Below, piece after piece: positions 1 through 10,009 of a stretch of 64,000 nucleotides of DNA. The number at the start of each line of letters is the position of its first letter. Within the stretch, counting starts at the first letter, position 1. Below the pieces are notes generated by a model that worked only from the letters and a program-made list of their open reading frames with translations, had not been told where the DNA came from and ran no database searches. The translations under genes and the position numbers were made by a program. Source of the DNA: Mytilus californianus (lineage: Eukaryota > Mollusca > Bivalvia > Mytilida > Mytilidae); assembly GCF_021869535.1 (NCBI RefSeq), contig NW_026262668.1, positions 75,537,558 to 75,601,557 of the forward strand, given 5' to 3'.

Positions 1-284
1 AGTCAATAACATAATATTATTTATTTCAGCAACTTTCCTAAAAAAATATGTCATGTCGAAATCGACATATTTGACAACAAGTGCAGTTTTACACACAGTT
101 TTTTTTTGGCAAAAATAGATATGAACACAGGCTTTATGCAAAAAGATATCTTATACGCATAAACATCAATATAAAATATATTTTATAGCATAAACTCTTT
201 TATGGTAAAGCCATTGCTCATATTTAACTATAAATGAAACTATCTCAAAATAAGGGTATTTCGCAAGTTTATTTAAACCATTGT

Positions 285-348
285 CGTGACGTCAGCCTAT
301 TCATTTACCGTGGATTCTTTTTCTAGGATCAACGCTTTCTAAGTCTAG
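285..348 (+). repeat. dispersed repeat fragment, copy 1
   Basis: The stretch around 310-340 (a purine/pyrimidine run followed by the motif ATCAACGCTT) recurs in diverged form at about 2020-2047, so it belongs to a dispersed repeat. It directly precedes the snapback hairpin at 351-440. No coding sense is seen. Confidence 0.45.
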
Positions 349-350
349 GT

Positions 351-440
351 TAGTCTATGGAAAGGTATATACTATGAAATTTAGAGCGAGGGGCTTGCCC
401 CGAGCTCTTAATTTCATAGTATATATCTTTCCATAGACTA
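351..440. repeat. 90-bp snapback hairpin (MITE-like palindrome)
   Basis: Bases 351-394 are the reverse complement of 397-440 with about 40 of 44 positions pairing and a 2-base turn. The centre is GC-rich (GAGGGGC/GCCCCGAG) while the arms are AT-rich. Such a nearly loopless palindrome is typical of a foldback or MITE-type element. Two other snapbacks in this window (4664-4800 and 36356-36538) also have a GC-rich centre containing CGAG. Confidence 0.8.
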
Positions 441-1028
441 TCCAATTTAGCACATATTTACAACTTGAGTAATCTTTTAATTGGTCTATTGATAGTTTAT
501 TTGGCTGACTACTTGTATCACAGGTGTTTGTAAAAAGGAGCTCATTAACGAAGTTTTGTAAATCTACTCACTAGTATTATTGTAAAATATGTGATTTCAA
601 AAGGCCCTTCACTCCAGAATAAAAAGATGGTAGCTGCTGGTGTAAGTATGTATACTGATATAAAGCGGTGTTTTACTATACATGTTCTTCTTACATGGTA
701 AGATGACAAAATAAATTGACCAAAAGCAGGCAATAATTAAATTGCAGTGGAAGCTTTACATGTTTTGAAAACATTTTTTAATTTCACAGTAAAACTAAAG
801 CTATAATAAATTTTGAAACATAGAGATAGTTTGTCCCCATAGATATAGTCTAGCAGATAGGCATTAAAAAGCAACTACCAATAGATCAGAGATTATAGGT
901 TTTGTGTTTTGTGTTGTTTTTTTTATTATTTCAAAGTAAAAACTAAAAGATTTATCAGAATATGTTTATATATATATATATAGGTGGCACATTATCTTCA
1001 GACATAATCACAGTTTTTCAATTCATGA
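441..1028. other. AT-rich DNA, no gene seen
   Basis: No frame resembles a known protein. There is a short TA microsatellite at about 966-982. The frame at 545-733 on the minus strand is short and has no recognisable features. Confidence 0.6.
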
Positions 1029-1098
1029 CATCGTCCTGAACATGCATGAAATATTTGCCACTGGACATTAAGCAACCAATAATCAATAAATCAATCAA
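1029..1098 (+). repeat. SINE 3'-tail-like repeat
   Basis: The block contains the phrase TGCCACTGGACATTAAGCAA followed by an ATCAATCA-type tail. The same phrase recurs, diverged, near 12545-12590, 51505-51570 and (minus strand) 62345-62425. A conserved block ending in an ATCAATCA tail is typical of tRNA-derived SINEs in molluscs; the family name is not assigned. Confidence 0.55.
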
Positions 1099-1739
1099 TT
1101 CATGACGAAATAGATCACCTTCCTTAAGAAAGTTTATCACCAAGTTGCTTTAATTTTCCTGCACAAGGTTTCATAGTACACACTTTTCTGTGTACAAAGT
1201 AATTGCATGGATGATACATTATCATAATTTTAAGATATCGTTGTACTCTAATCAAGATATAAAGAACCATATGTATTACCCTTTATTTAAATGATAAAAT
1301 TTGCAATTGTCAAAAACAATTTTTAGATCCAGAGATTTTAATAGCAGGATATTTAAAAATCAACGTGAAAACTAATTACAAACTATTTAATTTAATTTGG
1401 AACACAGTATTTTATTTCAAAATAGCCAGTGGCAATTTTTGTTTTAAATATCTTGATTACGATACAATGAAATCTTACCCTTGTGGTCATTCATGCGTAG
1501 TTACTTAGTACACAGAAAAAGTATGTACTATGAAAATTAGAAGGCAAATATAAGCAATTTGATTGGACGAGAAGTTGTAAGTATGTGCTAAATCTGTCGC
1601 TGAAATGGATTCACCAATTATATTTAATTGTTTCCTTTGTGTGCCTAATTTCATTAAGTTTGAATAAGCTAATTTACTGATTTCTGTTCACTAATAGAAT
1701 TAATTTAAAAACTTACCTTTAATTTTTGTAATTTTTATA

Positions 1740-1832
1740 TGCCTTCACTGGGAATCGAACCCGTCCTTGAAATCTGTTATGTGTGACTGACATCATCATA
1801 TCGACGAAACCTCTCGGCTACCAATAGGTTAA
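1740..1832 (-). repeat. tRNA-related sequence (SINE head or tRNA relic)
   Basis: On the minus strand a B-box-like GGGTTCGATTCCC lies about 50 bases downstream of an A-box-like TGGTAGCCGAGAGG. These are the internal RNA polymerase III promoter elements of tRNA genes. The 3' end GTGAAGGC has no complementary 5' acceptor strand, so this is not a functional tRNA gene. A SINE head or decayed tRNA-like copy is the likely reading. Confidence 0.5.
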
Positions 1833-1941
1833 AATTTAAATGTCTATTTTATAAATATAAATGAACATATGATATACATCGGTACAACGGACACACAGGG
1901 CTTGTACCTTTATAATTTTTATATTCATTATAGGCAATCGT

Positions 1942-2050
1942 AAAGTATAAGTTGGTAGCCGCGAGGTTAGCATGGTTAAGATCAATGAGTTAAAGAGTCA
2001 AGAGCCTCCGGGCTCATGGTTTCTTTTTCAAGAATCAACGCTTATTTATT
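1942..2050 (+). repeat. dispersed repeat fragment, copy 2
   Basis: It contains an A-box-like GGTAGCCGCGAGGTTAG at the left, a small hairpin (GAGCC/GGGCTC) near 2000, and at the right a diverged copy of the block at about 310-340. No B box was found. Confidence 0.35.
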
Positions 2051-2519
2051 GTATCTATATAACGTAGTTTTGCACTAAATTCTAGAAGTTTTAAGCATTG
2101 ATTAAAAGCAAAAATGTAAGACAAAATACAAAACTATTAAAAAATTATTACAGATATTTGTAAGACTTGTATTATGTCTTATGAACATCTGAAGGATGTT
2201 ATTTAGTAGAATATAACTACTTTTTGATTTTAGCATTCAAGTTTAAATAAAGTTGCCTTATCATAGATCTTCTCCTTTTCGGGAAATATTTATAAGTTTC
2301 TTTTGAGTTTTACTATTAGATGACATTCGTAGAAAACTAAACTTGTCAAAAACATAAGAAACAACATTTCTTTCTCTCCGAAAATGCAAAAAGAGCAACT
2401 TAAGTTAAACATTTATCGACCTTTTAAATGCAAGATAAAACGAAGATATATATTTAATTTCAATCTTTAAGGAATGTATAAATTAAGAAACTTGGTATTT
2501 TATACTAATTCTAAATAGC
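2051..2519. other. AT-rich DNA, nothing recognised
   Basis: No protein-like frame, tandem repeat or hairpin of note was seen between the flanking repeats. Confidence 0.5.
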
Positions 2520-2529
2520 TTATGCTGCA

Positions 2530-2692
2530 GATGATTTGATTTCCTCCTTTAGTTTTCTATGTTGTTTTGTGTACTGTTGTTTGTCTGTTTGTCTTTTTCT
2601 TTTTTAGCCATGGCGTTGTCAGTTTATTTTCGACTTATGAGTTTGAATGTCCCTTTGGTATCCTTCGCCTCTCTTTTCAAACGTTTTTTGTT
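2530..2692 (+). mobile_element. PLE 3'-tail fragment
   Basis: This is a diverged copy of the last 150 bases of the Penelope-like elements at 10508-11381, 18645-19306 and 31336-33890. Shared landmarks are GCCATGGCGTTGTCAGTTT and GAGTTTGAATGTCCC, followed by the CTCTTTT end at about 2692. The open frame here is only a reading of this non-coding tail. Confidence 0.7.
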
Positions 2693-2753
2693 CGATGTTT
2701 TAATACATTTCATTTTGTATAGATCTATGTGTCTGATTATTGGGCTTTTCGGG

Positions 2754-2807
2754 ATTATTACCAACATATACACGTAATCGGAATTATTACCATCATATAC
2801 ACGTATG
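2754..2807. repeat. 29-bp tandem duplication
   Basis: The phrase ATTATTACCA(A/T)CATATACACGTA occurs at 2754 and again at 2783, a direct duplication with a 29-bp period and few differences. Confidence 0.75.
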
Positions 2808-3129
2808 CATACCTCTTCATTCCATTCTTTACACTGGTCAGTTCCATGTTCGGCTGTTTTTCTGGAACACATTGAGACTGATAAGCTAAGTATACCTGGT
2901 ATCCATGTATTAATATTGTTTCCCTTCAGTAAACATATCCATTTCCATTCTCAATTTTATATTATCGGTGTAGAAATATTTGGAGGAGTGCAAAAATAAT
3001 TTCTATAAAAATAAAAATGATACCAAGTCCTAATATATATACTGGATTACTGTACATTTCACATAGGCTGTTATTACGTGTAGTAATGTATTTCGTACAT
3101 GCTCTCATTTTGCCATCAGATGGTATGAT

Positions 3130-3610
3130 AAATTCATAATCTCATTTTGTTTTTATTCCTCAGCTTATTCATATGGTCATACAGTTCCTGCTTATATGCG
3201 ATATCATAAAACCCTATGTAAAATTCTTTGATCTCTATCACGTCGTTGCATAATACACAAAATGTGTTTTTGAATATGAGCTCTTTCCGTTTAAAACAGA
3301 AACACCATTTTCTACGATATCTTCTTGCAAACATTTTTCTCTTACTGTACAGTATTGTTCTCATACGTGTCTGGCCATTTGCCAACTGCAAGGAAACCAC
3401 TTAAAGGGTCCGATAGATCTGATTATAACCCCCATAAACCATATTGGTTTTTCCTATATTTATAGTCACCAGTGTCAATATAGTCAATGCAGCAATCCTG
3501 AAATATTTTACACTCATCATCACAGTGGCAAACCCATCTTTTTTTTTGTCTTGCGCAACATGACATTTTCAGTATTCATAACAAGGATCTAATGAACGTT
3601 CATCAAATGT
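3130..3610 (-). pseudogene. receptor-like ectodomain pseudogene with somatomedin-B-like motif
   Basis: Read leftwards, one frame at about 3540-3490 gives VCHCDDECKIFQDCCIDY. This is the C-x-C-x3-C-x5-CC-x-DY core of a somatomedin-B-like fold. It is followed by remnants DTYENNTV, CLQEDIVENG and FKNTFCVLCND, which resemble the Cys-rich ectodomain of large bivalve family-B-type GPCRs, where SMB-like modules precede the seven helices. The pieces lie in different frames, with stops between them and a frameshift at a run of A, so the copy is dead. No transmembrane part follows. The SMB motif is seen directly; the GPCR assignment is inference. Confidence 0.5.
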
Positions 3611-3797
3611 CAGATAATAATATGGTAACGAAGAAATGAAATCGTTGAAAATATAAGTTCTGGTTTGCATTTTTCCATTGCTGCTAGTTATTTCTTCTTT
3701 CGAGATCTGTTGGTACAGTATATCGAAGACAATTGAAACGCCTTATGTTTGTTAGTAGTTATGAATTTACATATTTATTTTACTAAATCAGATAATC

Positions 3798-3857
3798 TCC
3801 AAGGAATTTGTTATTTTAATAAAAAATATCCAAGGAATTTGTTATTTTAATAAATGT
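3798..3857. repeat. 31-bp tandem duplication
   Basis: CCAAGGAATTTGTTATTTTA occurs twice with a 31-bp period (starts 3799 and 3830). Confidence 0.85.
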
Positions 3858-4660
3858 AATTGTTCTCAAATTTTGGAAACCCTACATAATGCCACCCTAT
3901 ATTGTCTGATTATGCGCTGATAACAATCATTTAGTAAATAGCCTTTTAATGTTTTTAAACAATGATCATCGAAGAGCAGCAGAATATAACGACTGAATTG
4001 TTCGGGTTAGATTGAATAGGGATACGTATGTTATTTTTTTCTGGGGAAAAAAATGTGTGATTTTTCCAAGTAGACGTGTGTCGACTACCGTCTCCAAACT
4101 GAAATATAATCATAAAGTCCGGGCCATTCTTTTGTTTTTGGTATGGGAACTCCCCCGCGAATGACTCAAATTGAAAGTCAAAATAGCACACGCAAGACTA
4201 TATCCTCAGTAAAGAAGAAGACCTATCAGTGCACGTTTCTTAGATTGGCATTCAATCAAAATCTTCTAAATTCGCTTATGATTACAGATTATCGTGACTC
4301 CTTGAGAACAAAATAACGGAATTTCATGAATATTTTGTCATTCATTTCAGAGACCACGGACGTGTTGGCGAAAAAAGGACGATTTCGTAGCAAATTAGGC
4401 GACAATAAATCGTTGTATTCATAAGCGAAAATAGGTCTACTTAGGAACATTTTTTAAAATTTAGATTCGTATTAAACGTACAGGCGATAAAAAACAGGAT
4501 GTTTTAATTTCGCACTATACTGGCATGAGCTATACAGCATTCATTGCCTCGGTTCGTGCCATTTCTGCTTCCTTCTGCCCCACACAATTAACTTTATCTT
4601 TATCTTTATATTTATTCAGTAAAGGATTAGATATGAAGTGTTCGTTTTAATGATAAATAT
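3858..4660. other. non-coding stretch with one unassigned frame
   Basis: The only longer frame (minus strand, 3955-4191, 78 codons) contains FPYQKQKNGPDF and resembles nothing I know. It could be an old exon or chance. No repeat was identified. Confidence 0.35.
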
Positions 4661-4663
4661 AGA

Positions 4664-4800
4664 TTATAGCATGGCCTTTTTCATATCAGACCCCTTATCA
4701 GCCCTAGGTCATGTTATCAGCCCGAGAGCCGACAGGCTCGAGGGATGATTTTGACCAATGGCTGATAAGGGGTCTGATATGAAAAACGACATGTTATGTT
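4664..4800. repeat. snapback hairpin with perfect 27-bp arms
   Basis: Bases 4677-4703 are the exact reverse complement of 4760-4786. Pairing continues imperfectly both inward, to the centre CCGAGAGCC/GGCTCGAGG around 4721-4743, and outward towards 4664 and 4800. This is a palindromic, MITE-like element of about 135 bp, similar in plan to those at 351-440 and 36356-36538. Confidence 0.8.
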
Positions 4801-5050
4801 CTTTTTATCATATACTTCAGCAGAAGACATACAGACAAAACTATTTTTAAAACTTTGAAACAATGCATTTGTTGTAATATTTGTTTTGTATTTTTAAATA
4901 ATATATTTTCCTGATTATTGATATTTTCTTTTTCTCCAATTTTGTTATGTTTTACTAAAAAAAACGTACCATTGAGGTACATTTTCCGGAATTTGCCGAA
5001 TGACGCCGAACTGTCATGCGATAACGTTACAGAAAAACATGCGATAATAA

Positions 5051-5110
5051 CCGGAAGCAGTTGATATGAAACGGAAGCAGTTGATATAAACCGGAAGCAG
5101 TTGATAATAA
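5051..5110. repeat. three tandem 20-bp units
   Basis: CGGAAGCAGTTGATA repeats three times with an exact 20-bp period (5051, 5071, 5091). Small differences lie only at the unit ends. Confidence 0.85.
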
Positions 5111-5279
5111 AAGTCATATCACACGGCTAAGGCAATTCTTCAAATTTAATGAATAAATATATGTACAAATAAGTTTTATCATGGGGTACAATTATACCAT
5201 TATTTTCTATAAGTATATGATAAAGGTACATATTTCCCTTTTACTTTTAGATAAGAGTATTGCTTTTTATATATTCTCT

Positions 5280-5744
5280 AAACAAGATAAATGTAAAACA
5301 ACCTTGTGGCTATTCAATCATCGAATCATCTCATGCCACTAACATCCACCTCTCGGCGGGGACATCATGACAGATTCCTGGTACTATTTGCCAGACCTGA
5401 CTGACATTTACAGACATTCGTTCTTCCCTGACACAATCCGAATCTCCAATGGACTACCAGCGTCCTTAGTTACATGCACAACCCTTGAGTCATTCAAACA
5501 AATTTCCCTAGAACAGTTACCGTCTGGAACACTCAGAATCGGTTATGCTCGCACCATCACGGGAGGCCTTCAAATCATCCCTCCAGATGCACCAACCAAG
5601 GAGAACCAACATCAACTAATGAGCTTGAACTTTTTTATAGTGTACATACTTGTTATATTTTTAATCACCGTAGCTACATTCTTTATTGGATTGTTTGCGC
5701 ACATCAAACTACAATGTACTCACATGCACACAAGTCCTCGTTAG
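5280..5744 (+). pseudogene. C-terminal fragment of a non-LTR reverse transcriptase
   Basis: The open frame 5367-5744 contains YRHSFFPDTIRISNGLPASL and CTTLESFK. This is the characteristic C-terminal signature of CR1/Jockey-like LINE polymerases (SFFP-x-TIRLWN-x-LP-x-SLV, then T-LE-SFK). The element at 6960-10505 ends with the related phrase DWNKLPEP plus FKEKL. The RT core is absent, so this is a 5'-truncated relic. A hydrophobic stretch (about residues 84-110) follows and may be chance reading of the 3' region. Confidence 0.6.
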
Positions 5745-5939
5745 TAATGAAGTTGCGAGGAAGTGGAAGAGGGTGTCCATTTATCGGATAGATAGTGACG
5801 TTTAAAATACTGATCCAAAGTCAGTACATTTAGACATCTGCCCTGTTTGTAAATATGTAAATGTGTTTATTTTTTATTTCTTTTTACAAAATTATTTTTG
5901 TTTATTGCATTTATAAAATTGTTATTTTTTAAAAAGTGT

Positions 5940-6221
5940 CTGTTTGCGATGCGCCGACGTGTAGTTATCAATGTGCTGATTGATCGTCGTACGATGTAGA
6001 TCATTGTAGATAGATGTCGCTTTTAGGCCAGATTTTGATGGAGCACAACAGACTGTATATATAAATGCACGTTTTCCACAATGTATTCCTCGCATCGAGT
6101 ATGTCAATAGTTAACGGTACGTTAATACTCCCCTGGGAGGGCTGTACTTTACCGGAAGAAGAAGAAGAGATTGGCTTACAGTACTTTTGAGAAAAGAAAA
6201 AAGAAAACAACTATATTAACG
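5940..6221 (+). promoter_or_regulatory. possible promoter and 5' UTR of the 6.2-kb exon
   Basis: Less AT-rich than its surroundings. An ETS-type CCGGAAG lies at 6152-6158, about 65 bases before the ATG at 6222, followed by a GAA repeat. No TATA box is at a suitable distance. Promoter function is inference from position and this one motif. Confidence 0.3.
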
Positions 6222-6739
6222 ATGCATCCCCTGTCCTTAACAGCCCCTGGTTATCATCGTTCAAGGAACTTGACATCTGAGAAAATTAAAGAACGCATCC
6301 CTGATTCAGACTTTAATCTCGAACAATTTCTAAACAATGGAAAATTAAGGATTAGAGAAAGTTCATCATCTAGCGAGGACATCAGTGTACATAAAGAACG
6401 ACATCGAAATAGACGTAAAATATCGAGTATTCATACTGATCAATTATGTGCCGATTTTCATTTAGATCTTCTTCCATCATGTACTTCTCATTGGACGCCA
6501 ATTTGTCTTGAGTCACTTGGTGTCTACTACAAATACGAATCATTATCCTGCCATTCAATCTTAGATATGGCATTCGAACAAACAGGAATGTTTGGAAATT
6601 TAAAATTGAACCAAAAACAGTTGGTGAAGAAACTTCAGGATCAAATAGAGTTCTCATTTCATATATCTGACCTTCATAGACATAATACAGAGGACTACTA
6701 TAAAAAAATTGTAGAGAATTTAAGTAAAATTCTTCTTAG
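6222..6739 (+). CDS. 5' coding exon of an unrecognised host gene (partial)
   Basis: From the ATG at 6222 the frame stays open for 173 codons and reaches CTTCTTAG|GTAAGT, a perfect splice donor at 6739/6740. Without splicing it would stop at once (TAA 6741-6743). Upstream in-frame codons have no ATG, so 6222 is the natural start. The protein begins MHPLSLTAPGYHRSR, has a serine- and arginine-rich middle (about residues 45-70), then a conserved-looking Cys/His-bearing block (LCADFHLDLLPSCTSHW) and an amphipathic end (QLVKKLQDQIEF, YYKKIVENLSKIL). No signal peptide or membrane segment is visible. I do not recognise the family. Exon 2 was not found; a LINE lies about 220 bases downstream, in what would be intron 1. 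Confidence 0.55.
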
Positions 6740-6998
6740 GTAAGTTAGGGGATTTGATTATTGCCTAAGTTCCATATCATGCATGCAAGGATTTCTTCTT
6801 TCTTCTTTATATACAGAAAAACATCAACTGGTGATGATTACTTTCTGGCGCATGCCTGGTTTAACAGTATTGTTAATGATTAAAAATATATTTAATTTCA
6901 TAATAAGTTTCAATTTTTATATATACAAGTGTATATGTAAGTAATATTCTTCAATTTTTATTTTTAATTTTTGGTATAAGATAAAAACAAGATACATA

Positions 6999-9025
6999 TT
7001 AAACATGTAGGTATTTGTAAGTGCCAAGGAGAATTTCTCTAGTGAGTTTCTCCTTGAAGCACTCAGTAGTGGTGCTGCAGGCTATTGGTTCTGGTAGTTT
7101 GTTCCAGTCTTTTATAGTTTGGCAGAAAAATGAAAATTTGAAACTGTCTTTGCTGCATCGAATTTGTCGGTATGTTTGTTCGTGGCTAAACCTGGTGTTT
7201 GATTTGCTTTTAATTAGTATGTCAGTATGTGGTATAGCAATTTTGTTGTTTGTAATTCTATGGGCCATAATTAATCGGCTTTTGAGTCTTCTTTCTTGTA
7301 ATGTTGGCCAGTGAAGTGTGTTAAGCATGTTTGTTACACTTTCAGTATATTGGTATTTTGAACATACGTATCTTGCTGCACGTCTTTGGACTTTTTCTAT
7401 GGAGTTAATGTTCTCTGTTGTGTAAGGGTCCCAGACAGTGCAGCAGTATTCTAGTTTCGGTCTAATAAGGGCTTGGTATGCTCGGTCTTTGATGGTTACT
7501 GAGTTTATTTTTAGATTTCTTCTGATGAATGCAAGGGTCTTATTTGCTTTTGATGTCATGTTCTGAATGTGTTTGTTCCATTTTAAATTTGATGATATAG
7601 TTATGCCTAGATATTTTACATTTTCAACTGACTCAAGAATGTGACCGTGCATATTATAATAAAAATAAATAGGTGTTTTCTTTGTGGTCACTCGAAGTAT
7701 TTTGCATTTGTCAGGGTGGAACTGCATTAGCCAGTCTTGTTCCCATTTGATTGCACCTTCTAGGTCTTCGTGAAGTTTAAGGCAATCTGATGTTGATTTT
7801 ATCTGTCGGTAAATGATGCTATCGCCAGCAAAGAGCCTGATTTGACTGTGATGTAAATAGTCAGGTAAGTCATTGATGTATATTAAAAATAGTATTGGAC
7901 CTAATACAGTGCCCTGAGGAACACCTGATGTAACTGGCATGTTGTCAGAGGAATGGTTTTCTAGTATGACTGTTTGTGTACGATTAGAAAGGAAAGATTA
8001 AATCCAGTTTGTAGCTTGTTCTGATACACCAAAAATTTTAAGTTTATATAGTAAACGGTTGTGTGGAACTTTATCAAAGGCTTTTGCGAAATCCATAATG
8101 ATTAGATCGGTTTGTATGTTTTTATCGTTATTTGATGACAGCTGGTGAATTAGTGAAATTGTCTGGGATTCGCAAGATCTATTTGCTCTGAAGCCGTGTT
8201 GCAAGTCATAAAGTATGTTGTTTGATTCAAGGTGTTGCTTGCAAGTATGTGCTCTAATAATTTGCAGGAAATACATGTTAAAGAGATTGGTCTATAGTTA
8301 TCAGGATGATGTTTGTCTCCTTTTTTGAAAACATGTGTTACGTTTGCGTGATTCCAATCATGAGGTTCTTTTCCTGATTGTATTGATTTTGTAAAAATTA
8401 GAGTGAGTATGTCTGTGCATGTGTTAATGTTTTCTTTTAGCACTATTCCAGTTATGTTATCTGGTCCTGTTGCTTTTTTAGGATTTATATTTTTAATTAA
8501 TTTATAGATGCCTTCTCTGTTGATGTCTATGTTGTCCATTATTGGATGTGTTGATGGACCTTTGTCAGGGATTACTGTATTAGTCTCAGATGTAAAAGCC
8601 GATTTAAATTGTTCGTTTAATACATTTGCTTTTTTCAAGAGATCCGTATGTAGTAAACCTTCACTCCTAAGAGGTGCAATACCAGTGTTTTCATTGTTTT
8701 GGCCTTTTATGTATAAAAAGAGTTTTTTAGGTTGTTTGTTGAATCTCTGATTTTCAGGTTCTTGTATTTCAATGTCAAAAATCATGTTTTCGATATATTT
8801 CCAATAGGCATTTCTCATCTCTTTCTGTAATTATGTTTTGGTTTGTTTGAATTTTTTAAGGTGTTTACCATCATGTTTTTTCTTTTTATATAATTTGTTT
8901 TTCTTATTTATTACTTTTTTCAAGTTTGAATCTATCCATGGTAGGTGGGTTTTATTACCTATTAGCTTAGTTGGTATATATGCTTTTGGATACTTTCTGT
9001 TGTTTTTGTTTTGAAGTAATTCCAC
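6999..9025 (-). pseudogene. LINE reverse transcriptase, inactivated
   Basis: In order: a basic linker (9025-8831, ending in TAA where the family usually continues), fingers NPKKATGPDNITG and DNYRPISLT (8818 frame), a frameshift near 8250, LQHGFRANRSCESQ and the motif A region IIMDFAKAFDKVPH (catalytic Asp), an in-frame TAA at 7998-8000 where relatives have Lys (NWIKSFL), then TSGVPQGTVLGPILF (motif B) and LFAGDSIIY (motif C). Motif C should be FADD; here GGC replaces the first Asp codon. The thumb and C-terminal signature (EYCCTVWDPYT, KVQRRAARYV, DWNKLPEP) run to the stop at 6999. Confidence 0.9.
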
Positions 9026-10003
9026 ATATTGTCTATATCAAGTTCTAATTTGTGTTCTTTCATATGTGTGTATGTTTCTTTCAAATCTTTTCCAATTTTT
9101 CCCAGTCTGCTTTCTTGTAAATGAATACTTGTGTGGTGACTGTTTGGCTTTCGAAAGGTAATTTCACCGAAAATTATGCCATGGTCTCCTAGTGGTGGTA
9201 ATGTTTCTACTCTGTTTACTAGGGATGGATTTGACATGCACAGTAGATCAAGTGTGCGGTCATTTCTTGTTGGTTTGTCAACTACCTGTGTGAGATTGTG
9301 ATCTTGTAATATATCTAATAGGTGTTGACGAAGAGAAGGATCTGGTTTGCTAGGTATTACCGATGAATTTGACCAGTCAATATTGCCTAAATTGAAATCG
9401 CCACTGAGCATGATATTTGCACTGGATATATTGCATATCCTATTTAGTGAGGTACTTAGATGTTCTTGTGATTCCCCTTTGTCTGATGGTGGTCGTTAGT
9501 ATGCTCCAAGATGAGTGGTTTTATTTCCTGTTGGAGTTATTTTTGCCTAGATTAATTCGCAATCTGTGTCTAGTTCAGGCACCTGTGATGTAATCAGTGT
9601 GTTAGTGATTGCCAGTAGCACACCTCCATAGCCATCTTTCCTGTTTTTAGTGTAGATGGTGTATTTGGATGGTGAAATATATTCATATGCTGATGTGTCA
9701 TTTGAAAGCCAGGTTTCAGTACCAAATATAACATCAGGTTTGCATGAGTCTATTATCTCATCAATTTCTGGCTTTGTTTTTCATTGGTTGAAAATTAATA
9801 GTGAGTACTCGAAGAGGTGGAACTGTACTTTGTTTCTTATTTTGCTTAAATGGTTTCGATTTTTGTTTGAGTATTGGTGATGATGTATGAGTTGGTGTTC
9901 CAATGTGTTCTAAGTTACATGTATTATCATCTGTGCTTAGGTCTGCAAAGCTATTTGATGTTTCAATAGTGGTGTTAAAAAATGTGGTAGAAAAGTTTGG
10001 CAT
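8962..10003 (-). pseudogene. LINE endonuclease domain (EEP fold)
   Basis: Pieces in successive frames give RVLTINFQPMKNKA (first motif, Asn), FGTETWLS (catalytic Glu), GGVLLAI, LSGDFNLGNIDW (Asp/Asn pair) and LPPLGDHGIIF (Asp-His pair). These are the ordered motifs of the exonuclease-endonuclease-phosphatase fold that nicks target DNA for non-LTR elements. A stop follows the first piece (9761-9763), and another stop lies near 9550. The segment 9411-8962 is open for 149 codons before the frame shifts. Confidence 0.8.
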
Positions 10004-10009
10004 GCCACA

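Noticed and set aside
1740-1832. Functional tRNA gene
   Set aside because: A- and B-box-like sequences are present but the acceptor stem cannot form.
7021-7314. 97-codon plus-strand frame
   Set aside because: It is the antisense of the LINE reverse-transcriptase C-terminus.
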